From the NCBI GenBank assembly GCA_963402885.1, contig OY727099.1:5506001-5570000 (forward strand): 64,000 bases of DNA, given 5' to 3'. A program made the position numbers and the translations under genes. This document shows, piece after piece, positions 1 to 12,984 of the stretch. The stretch's first letter is position 1; the number at the start of each line of letters is the position of its first letter. The notes under the pieces are model-generated. The model was not told the origin of the DNA. It ran no database searches and saw only the letters and a list, made by a program, of their open reading frames with translations. Source of the stretch: Antedon bifida (taxonomy: Eukaryota > Echinodermata > Crinoidea > Comatulida > Antedonidae).

Positions 1-1398
1 GAATTATTATCTCCAGTTTCCATAAACCACTTCACCTTTTCTCAAAATCGGATAATTATATTATTATTATTAATAAATATTAAACATACTATTATATACG
101 CCAGAAAAACGAAGTCTATTTACAAACAGTACGTAATCGCACTATAATCCAATGATTGTTACGGACATCATCATTACCGTCATGACACTTTAAAAGTACG
201 TAGTATACGGAAGTAATTCTACCACGAATAACTTTTGATATTTCCTTTCATCCTTGGTAGGCCTACTAAATAGTTAGTAATGATTTGGTAGTGATTAAAC
301 AGTATTAAATAGCTTTTACAGCTTATAGCTCCTTCAAATAATCAACAATATTATCATATCAATATATCATATCAAGGAAGTGTATTATTATTATGATTAT
401 ATATAACTACATATCATACAAATGCAACGGTAAGTGTCTGATGACAAATATATCAAGGACTCAATTTGGAATTTCATCATTTATGTTGCTAACATTAGAA
501 GCAATAGTATTATATAGCAAAATGGTTTGTAAGATGTGGCACACTTAAGCGAGATATTTCCGTTAAATACTAAGTATCTAACTTAAGTGAATAAATATTT
601 AATTATTTCCCTTAAGAGGTTTTCACTTTTAAGCCTAAGTGTGAATGCTCAATACTAGGCCACTGGTCATGAGAAACTTGATATAATCAACTTTGTTAAA
701 GACAAATCCATTTTAGCAGGTTCCTGTCCCACATCACTAAACAGTATCCATGTGTGTGATTTCCATTTATATTTAGCATGTTAATCTCACTGGGATTTTC
801 AGACTCCATCCTGGATGGACATACACTTTGGCCGCTATTCCTAGTATATTCCTCATGGATTTTATTGTAATGCTATATAATATTGTACATTTGCCAATAA
901 TGACATAGACGTATACTAAAACTTCTTGCAAATGATATTACACAATCACAAACTTTCCTCTTCAATTCAATTCAATTATTTTATTCTGTCAAGTACTCTG
1001 GCTAAAACATTGTTTTGCTTGTCACATATATAATATAAAACATAAAAAATATGATAAAATGGGTAAAATACAAACAGTACAATACCAGGGGTAAAATAAC
1101 GAATACCTGTCCTATGAAACCCAACATACCTGTATAATCACGATACAATCACTTTCAGAAAGAATAGTTTAAAGCTCTGTCTACACTATCCAAAAATGAA
1201 TTCATCCCATAATATGGGCAAATTACATTTTTTGTCATATGGACATGATGAAGTCACTACCATATTTGGGCATATCACACTTTTCTTTGGTCAAACTAGT
1301 CTGATAGCGTAGACAGAGCTTTATAGAAAATAGTAGTGGTAAAGCAAATAAAAGTGAAAAAAAAAAACTAAAATGAATGATACGTTTACCTCTCTTAC
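1..1398. other. intron 6 (start) of the EVA1C-like gene
   Basis: This stretch lies downstream of the splice donor of the last visible EVA1C-like exon, on the minus strand. I see no further exon here. The transmembrane segment and cytoplasmic EVA1 domain expected next are absent, so they must lie left of the window. The sequence is AT-rich and holds one Harbinger-like MITE copy (listed separately). Confidence 0.6.
1172..1321. repeat. MITE family A, copy 1
   Basis: Terminal inverted repeats read AGCTCTGTCTACACTATC at the left and its near complement at the right (GATAGCGTAGACAGAGCT). The interior holds the family's repeated block resembling CATATTTGGGCATATCAC. The flanks are TAA on the left and TTA on the right, so this copy's target duplication is not clean. 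The other copies below define the family better. Confidence 0.75.
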
Positions 1399-1551
1399 CT
1401 GGATCAATTGGTGTATAAGCCTCGTCCCTCGTCACAGGGCTAGGCGCATCCTCTTGTGTCCCAAATGTATCAGTTGGCGGAGTTTGTATCTTCTTGGAAG
1501 ATATGGGCATACCAGGAAACCTGTGAGGACGATTAAAAACCTTTTTTGGAA
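1399..1551 (-). CDS. EVA1C-like gene, exon 6 (proline-rich linker after lectin 2)
   Basis: A 153-nt exon. The acceptor is a T-rich tract ending TTTTTCAG, and the donor is ATCCAG|GTAAGA. It enters and leaves in phase 1. Its first codon is completed by the G that ends exon 5, giving ...YAC-VPKKVFNRPHRFP. In vertebrate EVA1C the sequence right after the second lectin domain also begins VPK. The rest (about residues 247-297) is rich in proline, serine and charged residues (PPTDTFGTQEDAPSPVTRDE) and looks like an extracellular stalk. A second GT donor lies 9 nt downstream. The next exon, with the membrane span and EVA1 domain, is outside the window. Known for the family: EVA-1 proteins are type I membrane proteins, and C. 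elegans EVA-1 is a Slit co-receptor. The function of this protein is inferred only. Confidence 0.8.
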
Positions 1552-3199
1552 CTGAAAAATAAAAATAAAAAACATAATTTAATATGTTAATAATAATTAG
1601 CGTAGAACACAAGTGTGGTCAGCAAGACAAATATCTTGTTATCTACCAAATCTGATAAAAAAAAACTGAATGAATTGCTCTTATCACAGAACAAGTGAAA
1701 ATTACAAATTAACCCTCATTCAAATGTATACAAAAAATGTATGATGTATGTTACCATAGCTGTCAACCATTTTAAAACTTCTGAATAAAAAATTATTCAC
1801 TTTTTCCCTTGTTGGCAATATTTCAACACATAAACTTTCAATTAATATCTAGGGTCTTAAAAAATAACCATAACGCAGTTTCATCAAATTAAAGAGGTTG
1901 TCAAGGGCTTTATATAACCAACACACTATTCCACAGTCTCATAAACTGGTCATAAGGCAGAGAGTTGGCCCAATATAACGATCAAATCTCAGCGCTATAG
2001 TAGACCCATAAAAAGAAACCGAGACCTAGTTATGATAAGTAGACGGTAACTTAATAATATTTCATACACTTACTTCTATAACTACAATATTTCTTTCACA
2101 TATTATCCTGTCTGTTAAAGTTCACTGAATACACACACTTGTATTTACTTTGTTTGGTGGAACCAGATGCAAATGGGTAGGCTACACCCTTCTTCTCACC
2201 CCTAAACACAATTACACCCCAACACCTACAATTTTGACAACCCACAAACAAAGATTTGTATTGACAAAGCTATGATAGACGCCTTGTTTTGACATCTGCG
2301 TACATTGTTATACCTCCAAGCCAAAAATGCATTCAACCAAACGCATGTGTACTCAAAATACTATGCAAATAGTCAAGCAAATTATTGTTATTGTTGTCTT
2401 AATTATAATCCAGCTCTTGTTACAAACGTCTGAGATTTCTTTACAGAATGCTTTAACATCCAAAAAGTCTTGTATTTCAGCATAACAATATAAGATTGGT
2501 TTTATAACACTTGGGAATTTGAATGATAAATAGAACTTATAAATGAAGAAACTTTCTTTCTATATTTAATGACGTGGTTTTAAAAATAGTGATTTTTAGA
2601 GCAAGTGATAAATACCATACTATTAAAATATTTTAATTTTTTCCCCTAGACTGTTATCTTGAGTATATCATTCCGAAGCAAAAATTTAAAATCAGGATTA
2701 ACTTTGTTCATTCGTTAGCATTTTCTTTGGACGATTTCAGTCTCACTGAAACTATTTTCTTAAAAAGGAAAGTGTAGAGCAATAAATTCACACTGTATTT
2801 CTCTGCTATTTCTTTTATAGGTCAAGGGTTAGTTTGCGATATTCATTCATCATTTGTTACTATTATAGTTTACGCCACATTTAAAGCGCTTAACGACACA
2901 TGACATTTCAAACCGCATCCAGGGTATGTGAACATTTTGTTTTTAGTAGACAATGATTTTTAAGAAGCAGAAAAGGAAGTAAAACTTTCTATAAAATAAT
3001 CTTGCACACATTTTTTTTCACTGGATTCTCTGTATTGTAGGCAAGCATTGTAACCACCAAGTTACACTGTGTACCACTCATTTATTAATAATAAACAGAA
3101 TATATTGACAGAAAAATAAATTTGTTTCAATTTTTTTTTCAACAGCGAGTAACTCGCCATGATTACAGGATGGATAAACTATTTACTAATTTATCATGC

Positions 3200-3312
3200 T
3201 TATTTGAGGCTTACGGAGTGGAGTTGAAAGAGTCGTGAGTTACAACCATGGCACTAGGTCAGGATTGAACCCCGGACCTTGGGATTTAAAGGCAAACACA
3301 AAGATACAGCTC
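3200..3312 (-). repeat. tRNA-derived SINE copy
   Basis: Read on the minus strand, a pol III B-box, GGTTCAATCC, lies at about 3262-3271, preceded by GGTCCGGG. An A-box-like TAGTAGAGCTG lies upstream near 3310. The same sequence recurs, diverged, near 7213-7312, so this is a dispersed repeat and not a single tRNA gene. No cloverleaf acceptor pairing was found. Confidence 0.6.
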
Positions 3313-6300
3313 TACTACAAAATTAGCTTCACAATACAGTTATATTTCCAATATCAAAGATGAAATAGTAGACTATATATACGAACCAATAATAGCAAAC
3401 AACAAATGTATTTCTGGTGCTCCTTGTAGGAGGTAGAATCCCCTGGGAGAGTCTTTGATGGAATTTTAATAACTGAGAACTGATTACAAATCTTTAATTC
3501 AATTATCAGAGGTCAGATCTGATTTATAAAATTGAATTTCTATGGAACCACTCTCTCTAGGTAAAGCTAGAAACAAAAGAACAGCAAATAATTATGATTG
3601 ACCTCAGTGACCTCTACAAATAATCTCAAATGTTCATAAATTATGAACATTTAAAGTTTAGCTTCCGGCGTAGAATACATCAACCTGAAAATATCATAAA
3701 AGTAATTTCCAAGGCGTGTCTACAATAATGAAAATAGATTTTCACATTTAATTATGCATGAGCCTTTATACCATAATATCCTGTATTGAATACATACAAC
3801 AGGAAATAAATGATGATAATTTACAACAATTTAATTTTTAAAGTAAATTGTTTTTTCCCTTCTAAATACGAAACAAACTACATAGTAGAGCAGTAAAATA
3901 TGAAATACAAGGAAATACATTTTAAAAATTACTGCTTTACGGGGGAAAAAAATTTAAATTTTGGTATGCATCATTTTTTTTCAAATTTGGCGTGAATACA
4001 TACAAATTACCCAAAAAGGAATTATATTAATCATTATCAACCAGTGGTGTATTCATTATGTTGTGATGTTAGAATTATTACATTTTCTATTCCTCTTACG
4101 AAAATTAGAAATAAAAATATTTTAATGTATCTTTTATAAATTGTCCATTTATAAATTGTCATTTTATAAATTTTCATAAAAAATATAAAAATAAAATCCT
4201 AATTGAAATATCAAAACATAAATCCACTTTTCCATTTTGATCTTATGTAGGATTTTACAAAATGAGATATCAAAGGTTATTGCTAATTTGAAGCTTAGTA
4301 TTAATCATAACCATGGTAAATCAACATTTTATTGATAAAAATATAATATTTATATGTAATCCATATTAGAAAGATTGCATTTTATTACAGCCATAACTTG
4401 CAAGAAAGGAAAATATAAATTATCATAAATTACGACACTGACTTGAAGTGGTTTTATATAGATAAATTAAACCATGAAGCAAATATACATTAAATATGTT
4501 ACTTTAAATAACACAACTAAATAATTTCCTGTCATTTGATTGGATGATTGCAGGTTACTTGGAGTGCAATAGTACGTACTATTTAACAATTGTGTAATAG
4601 TTAGTAGTTATTTTCTTTTTTTATTAGTAGTAGTTATTCTTTTTTCTTGTTTGCCTCGTGAAAAATAGAATGTCATCTTCTACCTCATGAAATTATTTGC
4701 ACCATTGCACTCATAGACATTCATTATTTGTATAATATTTTACATCATAACATTTCACTTATTGTTTATTGTTTAACAGTCAACAGTACCTATGCTAATA
4801 TAGTACATTGTTTCTTGTATATTCAAAACATAATATTTGTAGTGTTACTGAAAAAATCAATATTGTTGAAACCTTGCTAAAGCCACTGTAGTAATTCTTC
4901 TATTTCTAATAAATAATATGTTACTAAACCACTAATTCTTTGAGTCTCAAATCTACTATATATTTAATTCCTTACTCTATTTCCAACCAGTTACCTGCAT
5001 ATAATCCACTGAATGATATCCAATATATTATTTCTCATGGTACGTTTAAATAAATATAGCATAGTCACGAACTGAACTGATTTCTAGAACGCTTCAATTA
5101 GATGTTGCTGTCATTTCTTCTTTAATTTTTTCTCGTCGAGTCTTCAGCTCTGTTTACGAGAAACATCCGTTCAGTGAACAGGTATTACACAGGTCAAAAA
5201 TTCACTTGAATTACTTGAGGCGATTATTTGAATTTGGCTACAGAGATTCCATTGGTGTGTATCGACACGGTTGCTGGCATACTTGCACCTGGTCGAAAAC
5301 ATTAGTTTTAACACCTTTCTATTGTTGGCCAATTAAGAAAAGGAAATCACCGAAAACGAGGGAAGTGCATACCATTCAACGAATTAGTAACACAGTGATA
5401 TTTTTAACAAGGTGTGCAATTGTTAAAAGATAAAGAATCAATTCTTCTCTCAGGATAACAAAACTGTATGTGTACTGCAGTAAACTCAAAAGTTGACAAT
5501 CTAAATTCTTTTTTGGAGAGAGAATAAATATACATTACCTATCAATACAATATAAATAACATATTAATTAACTAGACCACCATACAAAACTTTTTCAAAA
5601 CCCCTGAATTTAAATACAAATTAAAACAAGATATTATATAAAATCAAGTTTTGCAAAATATTCACAAACAGCTTCTTTTTAATAGCCGAAATATCAACTT
5701 ACAAACAACAGATGTAAAGATAGATACCTCCTACTTATAAAATCATCCACAAGCATTGACATCATCATTTGAAATACCACAACTAAACCCTGCCAACGAA
5801 CTCCCATCACCATGACAACAACACTCAAATCATCCTTGACAACAAAATAAAGGTCAATATGAGGTCAACACCTCACTCTCTCAATTTGATGATTTGATTG
5901 CTTATTTGTTAAAGAAGGAAAAATTGACTTTTGAACTATTATTAAGGTAAAGACATGGTATAATCTATATAAGCCAATGTAGCCAACCATAGTGCTATGC
6001 ATTTAATCACTCTATATCCTAATTTTGCAATCTAAGCCAATACTGTTTGTTGTAGTTCATGAGGTCAAATATGCCATGTATGGAAGTCTAAACTATCAGT
6101 TTTCCCTCCCATATAGATCTTAAACTAACACAAACGAACATAGACAAAAGAATATCCTCGCTTAGCGATTTCTGACTCACCTGAAACAACACAAAGATCA
6201 ACCGTGCATAAAAAACATTTATTCCATCAATAATTAGACAATATTCCCTCCTTATGCTCACATGGCCGTGGTGAACTAAAACGGCGATACAACGAGATGA

Positions 6301-6670
6301 AATTTACTTTCATATCATGCCATCACATTTCCATGGCAACAACCTTCCTCCTAGTGGGTCCTACCGTGTTTCATTAACTAGGATAATTCTCAACATTACC
6401 AGTTTATGCAACTTTGTAGCAGAGATTATGCTAGTTAAATAAATTTAATAATGAACTCCACAGAGAGACGATACAAAAAGTGTTGATATGATGTCCTGGT
6501 AGCATTCCACCTGTTTGTAGTTTCATTCATAAATTAATATTCAAAATTTAAAATGTTTTATAATATTGCTTTCATTTTAAGATATAAACAATATTTATCA
6601 GTCTGTTGAGTATTAATTTTATAATTTTCATTTCATTTCTCTTTATCGAGTTTCGCAACTAAGAATACAG

Positions 6671-6773
6671 AGAGGCCTCCAATGATAAATATTTAGTTTA
6701 TTTTATTTATTTATCTTTAATGAGAGTGGCATATCCAGTTCTAGAGAAGGAACTGATCATTAAAGGCCTCTCG
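6671..6773. repeat. small TIR element (about 103 bp)
   Basis: GAGAGGCCTCCAATGAT at the left pairs with ATCATTAAAGGCCTCTC at the right with few mismatches. The interior is AT-rich. No clear target duplication was seen beyond a possible GA/TA pair. I did not recognise other copies in the window. Confidence 0.45.
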
Positions 6774-7212
6774 ATAGAACACAAATACAAACATTTCAAG
6801 AATATTTTTGGCTTTTAAGATTTTTAAAAAATTATTTCCAGTTCCATTTTGAATGCTTGTTTTTTATAACTACTACTATTTTCCCAAAGGAGATTAAAGA
6901 TTTCAGCAAATGGAATATACAATAACCACAAATATAAACATATTTGTTTGTGAACAACCATCAACTGGATATTCCAAATAACTGGTTCACATAAATCATG
7001 TTTATTTTATCTTCTGTACAATACTCAAGCTTCTTTAATATTAACAGGAGATGCATCTATCTCAGTGGAATAGTATTCAAGTTTTATTAGAATTTCTGTT
7101 GAAAGATATTTTGGAAAATAAAAATTATTATTATAGTCTATGAAAATTCTCTTTTTCAAAAATTTCATTCATACTCATCAATGAAAAGAAACTATTTATA
7201 CTTATTCATATT

Positions 7213-7312
7213 GTGCTTATTTGAAGCTAGGAGTAGACCTAACATTAGGTCAGAATTGAACACTGAACCTTGGTATTATAAGGCAAGCATCATTATTCAC
7301 CAAGCTACAATT
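7213..7312 (-). repeat. tRNA-derived SINE copy, diverged
   Basis: It is collinear with the element near 3200-3312. Shared blocks include GCTTATTTGA, AGGTCAGAATTGAAC and ACCTTGG...AAGGCAA. The B-box has decayed (GTTCAATTC on the minus strand). It is a dead copy of the same SINE. Confidence 0.5.
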
Positions 7313-9255
7313 TGCTTCTTTTCTTTTTTTTTATATAAACCTAGGTTTACTATTTGCATTTTATACTATTACTTTGGTTTTCTTATTAAAGCGTTCCTGG
7401 AAAATCTATTTTCTATTAGCTTACGGATCAATATTCCTGTTCTTGTTATTTTGAAATCATTCAAATTTTTTTTCTTATCATAAATTTTGTTTGTACATTG
7501 AAAAAAATAAAAATAAAAAATGGGTATCATTAAGATAAAACATTTTCTTCCACCTAAGAATTGAGAAATAATCATCGTATAGTATGTGTGTAACTCCCTA
7601 TAGAAGGCAATCTTTGCCATCACGTACAGTACACTTCCAAATCACATTAACCTTTAGGGCCTATCATTATAATCACTAATGTAAAATTGATGAGCAAAAG
7701 TCTTGTCTAATCTACTTTGCAATGCGCCTGATCACAACAACATAATTCCAGGCTCCGTAAGATCACCAAGTCTGTCTTATAAATAAGTTTGCAAGCAAAT
7801 ATATTTATTTATAGTGTTCAATGCACTACCTCGTTGTATACATAATTCATCTAGGTCGAAACAGTAACTGTTGTTATATAACCCACCTTTTTGATTGTAA
7901 AAACGGTGTGAGACCTTTTGGTAAAGAGTGCCTCAAAGTATTCAGAGATCATTATTATTATTCAATGAAATGCTGTATAGTAAACAAGATAAAGCCATAA
8001 TTTATTTTTTTATTTTGTCAATGATCTGACTTTTTTCTTGATATTGATGTCGATAACTTTAGGATAAATAGTTTTGTCATTAGTTTTTTCTGTTAATGTT
8101 TTAACTTTGTATGAGACAAGCACGATTATTTCCACTTGTTTTGTGGACGAAATAAAGTTATCTTATCTTATCTTCAGAGGGCAAAAGAAAAAAAGTTCAT
8201 GATCTTAGGTTCAAGTATGAAGCAAATGGGAAAATGGTTCAAATGCTGTTTTGTAAAAGATATATCTATTATTAAATATTTAAAAATGGTAGTAGAAATA
8301 CCAGGAAATAAAGTAAGAGTTTTAAAAGTTAAAATTCTCCAAATTTGTCATTGTAGCAGCAAAAAACAAAAATTGACTAGGTTTATTATTTCAAATGTGA
8401 AATAGAATAAAAGTCACATTAGAATCCTTAATTACTTCTTTCGTATAAATTATTTCATTTTTAGTCAGTCACAGGAGAGTTCATCTATCAATTTAAATAT
8501 TCAAAGCATCTATCTTTATTCATATTAAATGAGAATTACAACCATGTGTTAAAATAGACATTATAATCAGTAGTGTACATGTCCTATTTATCAAATCAGA
8601 GTAACTATAAGTGCAACAAACTACAAATCATTAATTTACAAGACAACAAACAACACGACTGTTTTTGAAGTGATGCGTTATCAATTATGATTTTCTAACC
8701 TCTGCCACTCTCTGCTATAAATTCAAACATTTATTAGCACACATACGCAACAGTGATTGATGATTTGAAAGTGAAATAGATAAAAACATCTTTGATAAAA
8801 TCAGAGGCTATTGTGCAGATGAAAAGACTGTCTGCCGAAGAGGAACTGAGAGAGAAAAATAGCTGGCTTGCAAAAAGGGGAATATTATACCAATTACCAT
8901 CTCTGTTGATTGTTAGAAATATTACGGCATATACAGGTGTATGAAGAAAAAACTGCACTTGCTCTAAAATGAAAATCTTGTGGGAAATTTGTCTTTTAAA
9001 GTCCCATTCCCTACGATTTTTAGATCTAATTTAAGTTCACAAACAACATTTTAATGTAAAAATAAATACTATTATAAAGAAATATTGAAGTGCGAGTTTA
9101 TTCGGAAAAGGGCACTGACAAGAGTGCATCCAAAATAAAACAAACAGAACAATTTAATGCCAAGTGAAGACAAGTTCATAAAATTTACATTTCAGAACAA
9201 TAACAAAGGTTATCTATGTCATGTTTATGTCATATAGGTACAATGAATTAAATTA

Positions 9256-9399
9256 CAGTAAAACACCTAATAAGGGGACACCTTCGATATCCAATCCAGC
9301 CGTATTGTTCAAAGGTATATTCTCCCTGTTCATTTGACAGATGTCCCCTTAATAGTGCCGTTCCCTGAGTAGGGATGTCACAAACAAGGGGTTCTACTG
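9256..9399. repeat. pogo/Tigger-like MITE, complete, TA target duplication
   Basis: The ends are CAGTAAAAC and GTTCTACTG. TA sits directly outside each end (9254-9255 and 9400-9401). Internal blocks read AAGGGGACACC and TGTCCCCTTAATAG, a shared inverted block seen in the copies near 20.3, 43.0 and 52.2 kb. CAGT ends with TA duplication are typical of pogo/Tigger non-autonomous elements (family knowledge). There is no coding capacity. Confidence 0.75.
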
Positions 9400-9495
9400 T
9401 ATAATACAATGAACAATTCAATTCTCTTTTAAGGAATTTATTCAACAATTTATAAACCAAAAGGTAAAGGGTCTCGATCAGTCTCATACACAAAC

Positions 9496-9656
9496 TAAAG
9501 CTACACTATCAAACTCTATGTGACAAAAAATGTGATGCGCCCATATACAGTATGGACATGATGATGTCATATCACATACAGTATTTGGGCATATACTATA
9601 TTTGGGCACATCACACTTATTTTGTCGAACTAGTTTGATAGTGTTAGACACAGCTT
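9496..9656. repeat. MITE family A, copy 2
   Basis: It begins AGCTACACTATCAAACTCTA and ends TTTGATAGTGTTAGACACAGCT. The family's TCTGTCT block is deleted from the left end. The interior carries the block around the tetrad GTCCATAT/ATATGGAC. It is one of two family A copies within 700 bp of each other. Confidence 0.75.
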
Positions 9657-10004
9657 TATTTGCAAGGTCTGAATAAATTCTGGTATTGTACTGTAGGAGG
9701 TCTAATCCCACAGTTACTGTTGACTGATAAATCCTACAAATCTGTCATGTACAGAAATAATATACTGTTACTGTACTTTCATTTTGTTGAACATTTTGGC
9801 AAGAATACAAGGAAATCCTCGTAAAACGTGATCAAAAGAGATGGATTAAAACGATCATAGTAGGTGAATAACTATAAAGGCATGACTTTATATTCATGGT
9901 CAAACTAATCAATAGATACCCACCATTTTAAAATTGTATAGATTTTAGATAGACTACAAGGATTATTAGTGTAGTTGTGGTAAAATTGGTGAAATGAAGC
10001 TTAA

Positions 10005-10161
10005 AGATCTGTCTACGCTATCAAACTTTATGTGAAAAAAATGTGATGTGTCCATATGGAAACGATGATGTCATATAACTACCATATTTGGGCATATCAC
10101 TACCATATTTGGGCACATCATACTTTTTTTTTCAAACTAGTTTGATAGTGTAGACAGAGCG
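10005..10161. repeat. MITE family A, copy 3, TAA target duplication
   Basis: The element runs from AGATCTGTCTACGCTATC to GATAGTGTAGACAGAGCG and has TAA immediately outside both ends (10002-10004 and 10162-10164). A TWA duplication with AG...CT ends suggests a PIF/Harbinger-type non-autonomous element. Confidence 0.8.
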
Positions 10162-11518
10162 TAACACAGTAACATACATCAACTAGAAAATTACAAATAC
10201 ATTTGTCATCGTCTCTAATCATGATCATGAATAAATGATGTAATATAGAAACAAATTGAAGCTCCCATTTAAAATATTTATTCCTCAACTTTGTTAACTT
10301 TACACTATCTTAAATTAACATATTATACATCGAGAACATGCAGTTATTTTAATTTTCTAGATACAATATTTTTTTTTAATAGAAAAATGGGTTCTTCCAC
10401 AGAATCTACCTGTGCAACATTAAGATATATATTGTATATTTTATTCCATTCTGTAAGGGCGGGTTTCCCGCTGTTGAATGAGATTGAATAAAATAAAAAA
10501 AATAAAATAAAAACCAGCAAAATCATGAAGACAATGGAGTTCATAGCAGAGGTTAGTAGTGCCTGTTAGTAGTGGTATATGTCTAGCTCAATTTTTAGCC
10601 AATCCTACATAGCCAGCAGTCAGTTCATCTAATAAGCCTAGTGTAAGTCAAAAAAAAAAAAAACAAAAAAAAAAATGGGTAGTGGTCGGTTCTTCCGTCC
10701 TTAATGCTTGCATGCCGAAAAAGAATGCCCATGTAACAATCTTGGCTATAGGTACTATGTATATGCTTGCAGATGGCAATGAACTAAAGCTAAAAAAAAA
10801 AGGTTGGGTGCCAATCATCATGTTTACAAGAAATGAACAATGCATACATCTTATACAGTATTTTCAAAATGAACAATGTTTGTTTTATATTCAATTTTCC
10901 ATGTAAATGTCAATTGTAAAGAAAATAAAAAAGACTTTGTTCGTTAAGCGAGATAAGCTATAATGCCATTGTTGTTTACAAACTTGGTGCTTTTTCAAGT
11001 TTTCATTCCCAATTTTAACATATGATTTTGCAAGTCATTTTAATGAATATCAGCAAAAACAGGAATATATGTTTTATTTCTACAGTGGTATGACCTATAT
11101 ACAGTACATGTGCTGTCAAAAGGAAGCGAATATGGAGTGTATGGGTGAGTGGGTATTGGTTGATGAATAAAACACTGTTATTTCTTAACAAAATTCCCCT
11201 CTATAACATTACAATAAAGGCCAGACTAAATATAGAAAACTGAACGTTGATACCCTTCAAAATATCCCAACTTTCAGACTGGGTAAAATTACCATATGCT
11301 AACAGATTTTATCCACTCTGTAAATAATACATTAAAGGAGGGGTCAAATTCAAGTTTGCTAAAACATTTTTACCTGTCATAAATCACCACCATGAATATT
11401 TTTTTTAAACACCTCTGGTTCTTTTATCATAATTTCCTCTCCCAACACTTTTTTGTAATAAACGCCATAGAAAACTGAATATTGAAAAACTGAATCTTGA
11501 ACCCCTCCCTGACACTCT

Positions 11519-11642
11519 TTTCAGTGATGTAGCCATAAGAAATAAAGTTTAAGCAAGAAAAGGGAACAATCTCTGTTCAAGGCTGGGTTGTCAAAGACCT
11601 CTGTGAAAAATGGTCAGGTTGAAACCTTACCAACTGTAGGCT
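11519..11642 (+). repeat. dispersed repeat, copy 1 (see 53463-53585)
   Basis: About 120 bp here match 53463-53585 in the same orientation, including AAGAAAAGGGAACAATCTCT and GGTCAGGTTG. In this copy the reading frame seen at 53.4 kb is broken by short indels and stops. It is probably a fragment of an old transposon. Confidence 0.6.
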
Positions 11643-12823
11643 AATGGTCCTGAATTTCCTATGTTTTATATTACAGTTCAACAGGAACTAAATGAATTAA
11701 ACAGTATATACCTATTCATTAGACATGACCATATTTAGGATTATAATACTTAGTTCTCTAAAATCTTTATTGCCATAGGAAAGTTGAAAGAACTCTGATC
11801 TTCTCACTTGATGCCTCATAAATTTAAATCTATAAATGAAAAGTTTCAGATCATCTTTCAGATCTTAAAGAGGAATTTCTACCACATCCCTGCTAAATGA
11901 ATTACAAAAAGATGTTGGAATTATTGGCAAAAAATTCTTCAAATGAAAGAATGCAAATACAATTTTGTAATAATTTTTTTAGAAGGAATTTTACAATGAG
12001 ACCTGGTGTGTGTACATTTTTCTATCATCATAAAATTTCATATTCATGGGTGTGTGCATCTTTTCCAATAGTTTTTTTGTTATAAAACTTTGAAAAGTTG
12101 GATAGCCACAATTATCATTATGTTAGGCTTTGCACACCAAAAAATGTGAGGAGGTGTAATGATATATTGGTGTGGTTGGTAGTTAGTAGTACAGTAGGGT
12201 GTTGTTTCCGAGCATAATGTGCAGGTGTAATTATTGTTTCATTGCTACTCTCGTCATTGGTTTATGTTGAACTTATTGCATGGTTCAGAGAAAAAAATGG
12301 TTACATAATAAATTTACAGCAACGATTATTAGTTCGTATTTAATGTATGAACTGGACCTATATCGACAATAGCATGAAATGCAATTTTTCACCCAATTCA
12401 GGAAACATGATCTAGTTGATAGGAAATTTGAAGTGAGTGCCTGAAGGAGAACATCTTTAATGCAACATCCACTTAAATTAATTGTTCTGGTACTTAGACA
12501 CTCTTGTTAGGCTGCCTGTATCTTGACAGACATAAAGTAAGTCAGAGTAGCCCAAATACACTGAAGGGTACTGGACTATTTTTAACCATTATTATACAAT
12601 GGACTGAACACCCACCAGGAAACTTTATATGCTGCCCTTTTCACCTAAAGATGTGACCTGTTTTTATATTCATCCTTCAAATTGAAGAATTTAGATTAGG
12701 TCCTCTATGGACCTACGACAGCCACTGTCTAGCTCCTATCACTGAATGACTGTGGCCAAGATGGACCAATACACAGTGGAACCACATCTCCTTCAAAAGA
12801 TGCACTGGGTTCTTACAGACTTA

Positions 12824-12984
12824 AGCTCTGTCATCAATATCAACCTAGTTTGACAAAAAAAGTGTGATTTGCCCAAATATGGCAGTGATATGCCCTAACA
12901 TGATAGTAATATGACATCACCATGTCCATATATCGGCACATAACATTTTTTTGTCACATAAAGTTTGATAATGTAGACAGAGCT
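12824..12984. repeat. MITE family A, copy 4, TTA target duplication
   Basis: A 161-bp element running from AGCTCTGTCATCAATATCAA to AAAGTTTGATAATGTAGACAGAGCT. TTA lies on both sides (12821-12823 and 12985-12987). The interior has two near-repeats of a block like CCCAAATATGGCAGTGATAT, then its inverted partner CCATATATCGGCACAT. Confidence 0.85.

Noticed and set aside
5206..5433. 75-codon plus-strand open frame
   Set aside because: No motif, splice or regulatory context. It is within expectation for chance frames in 64 kb.
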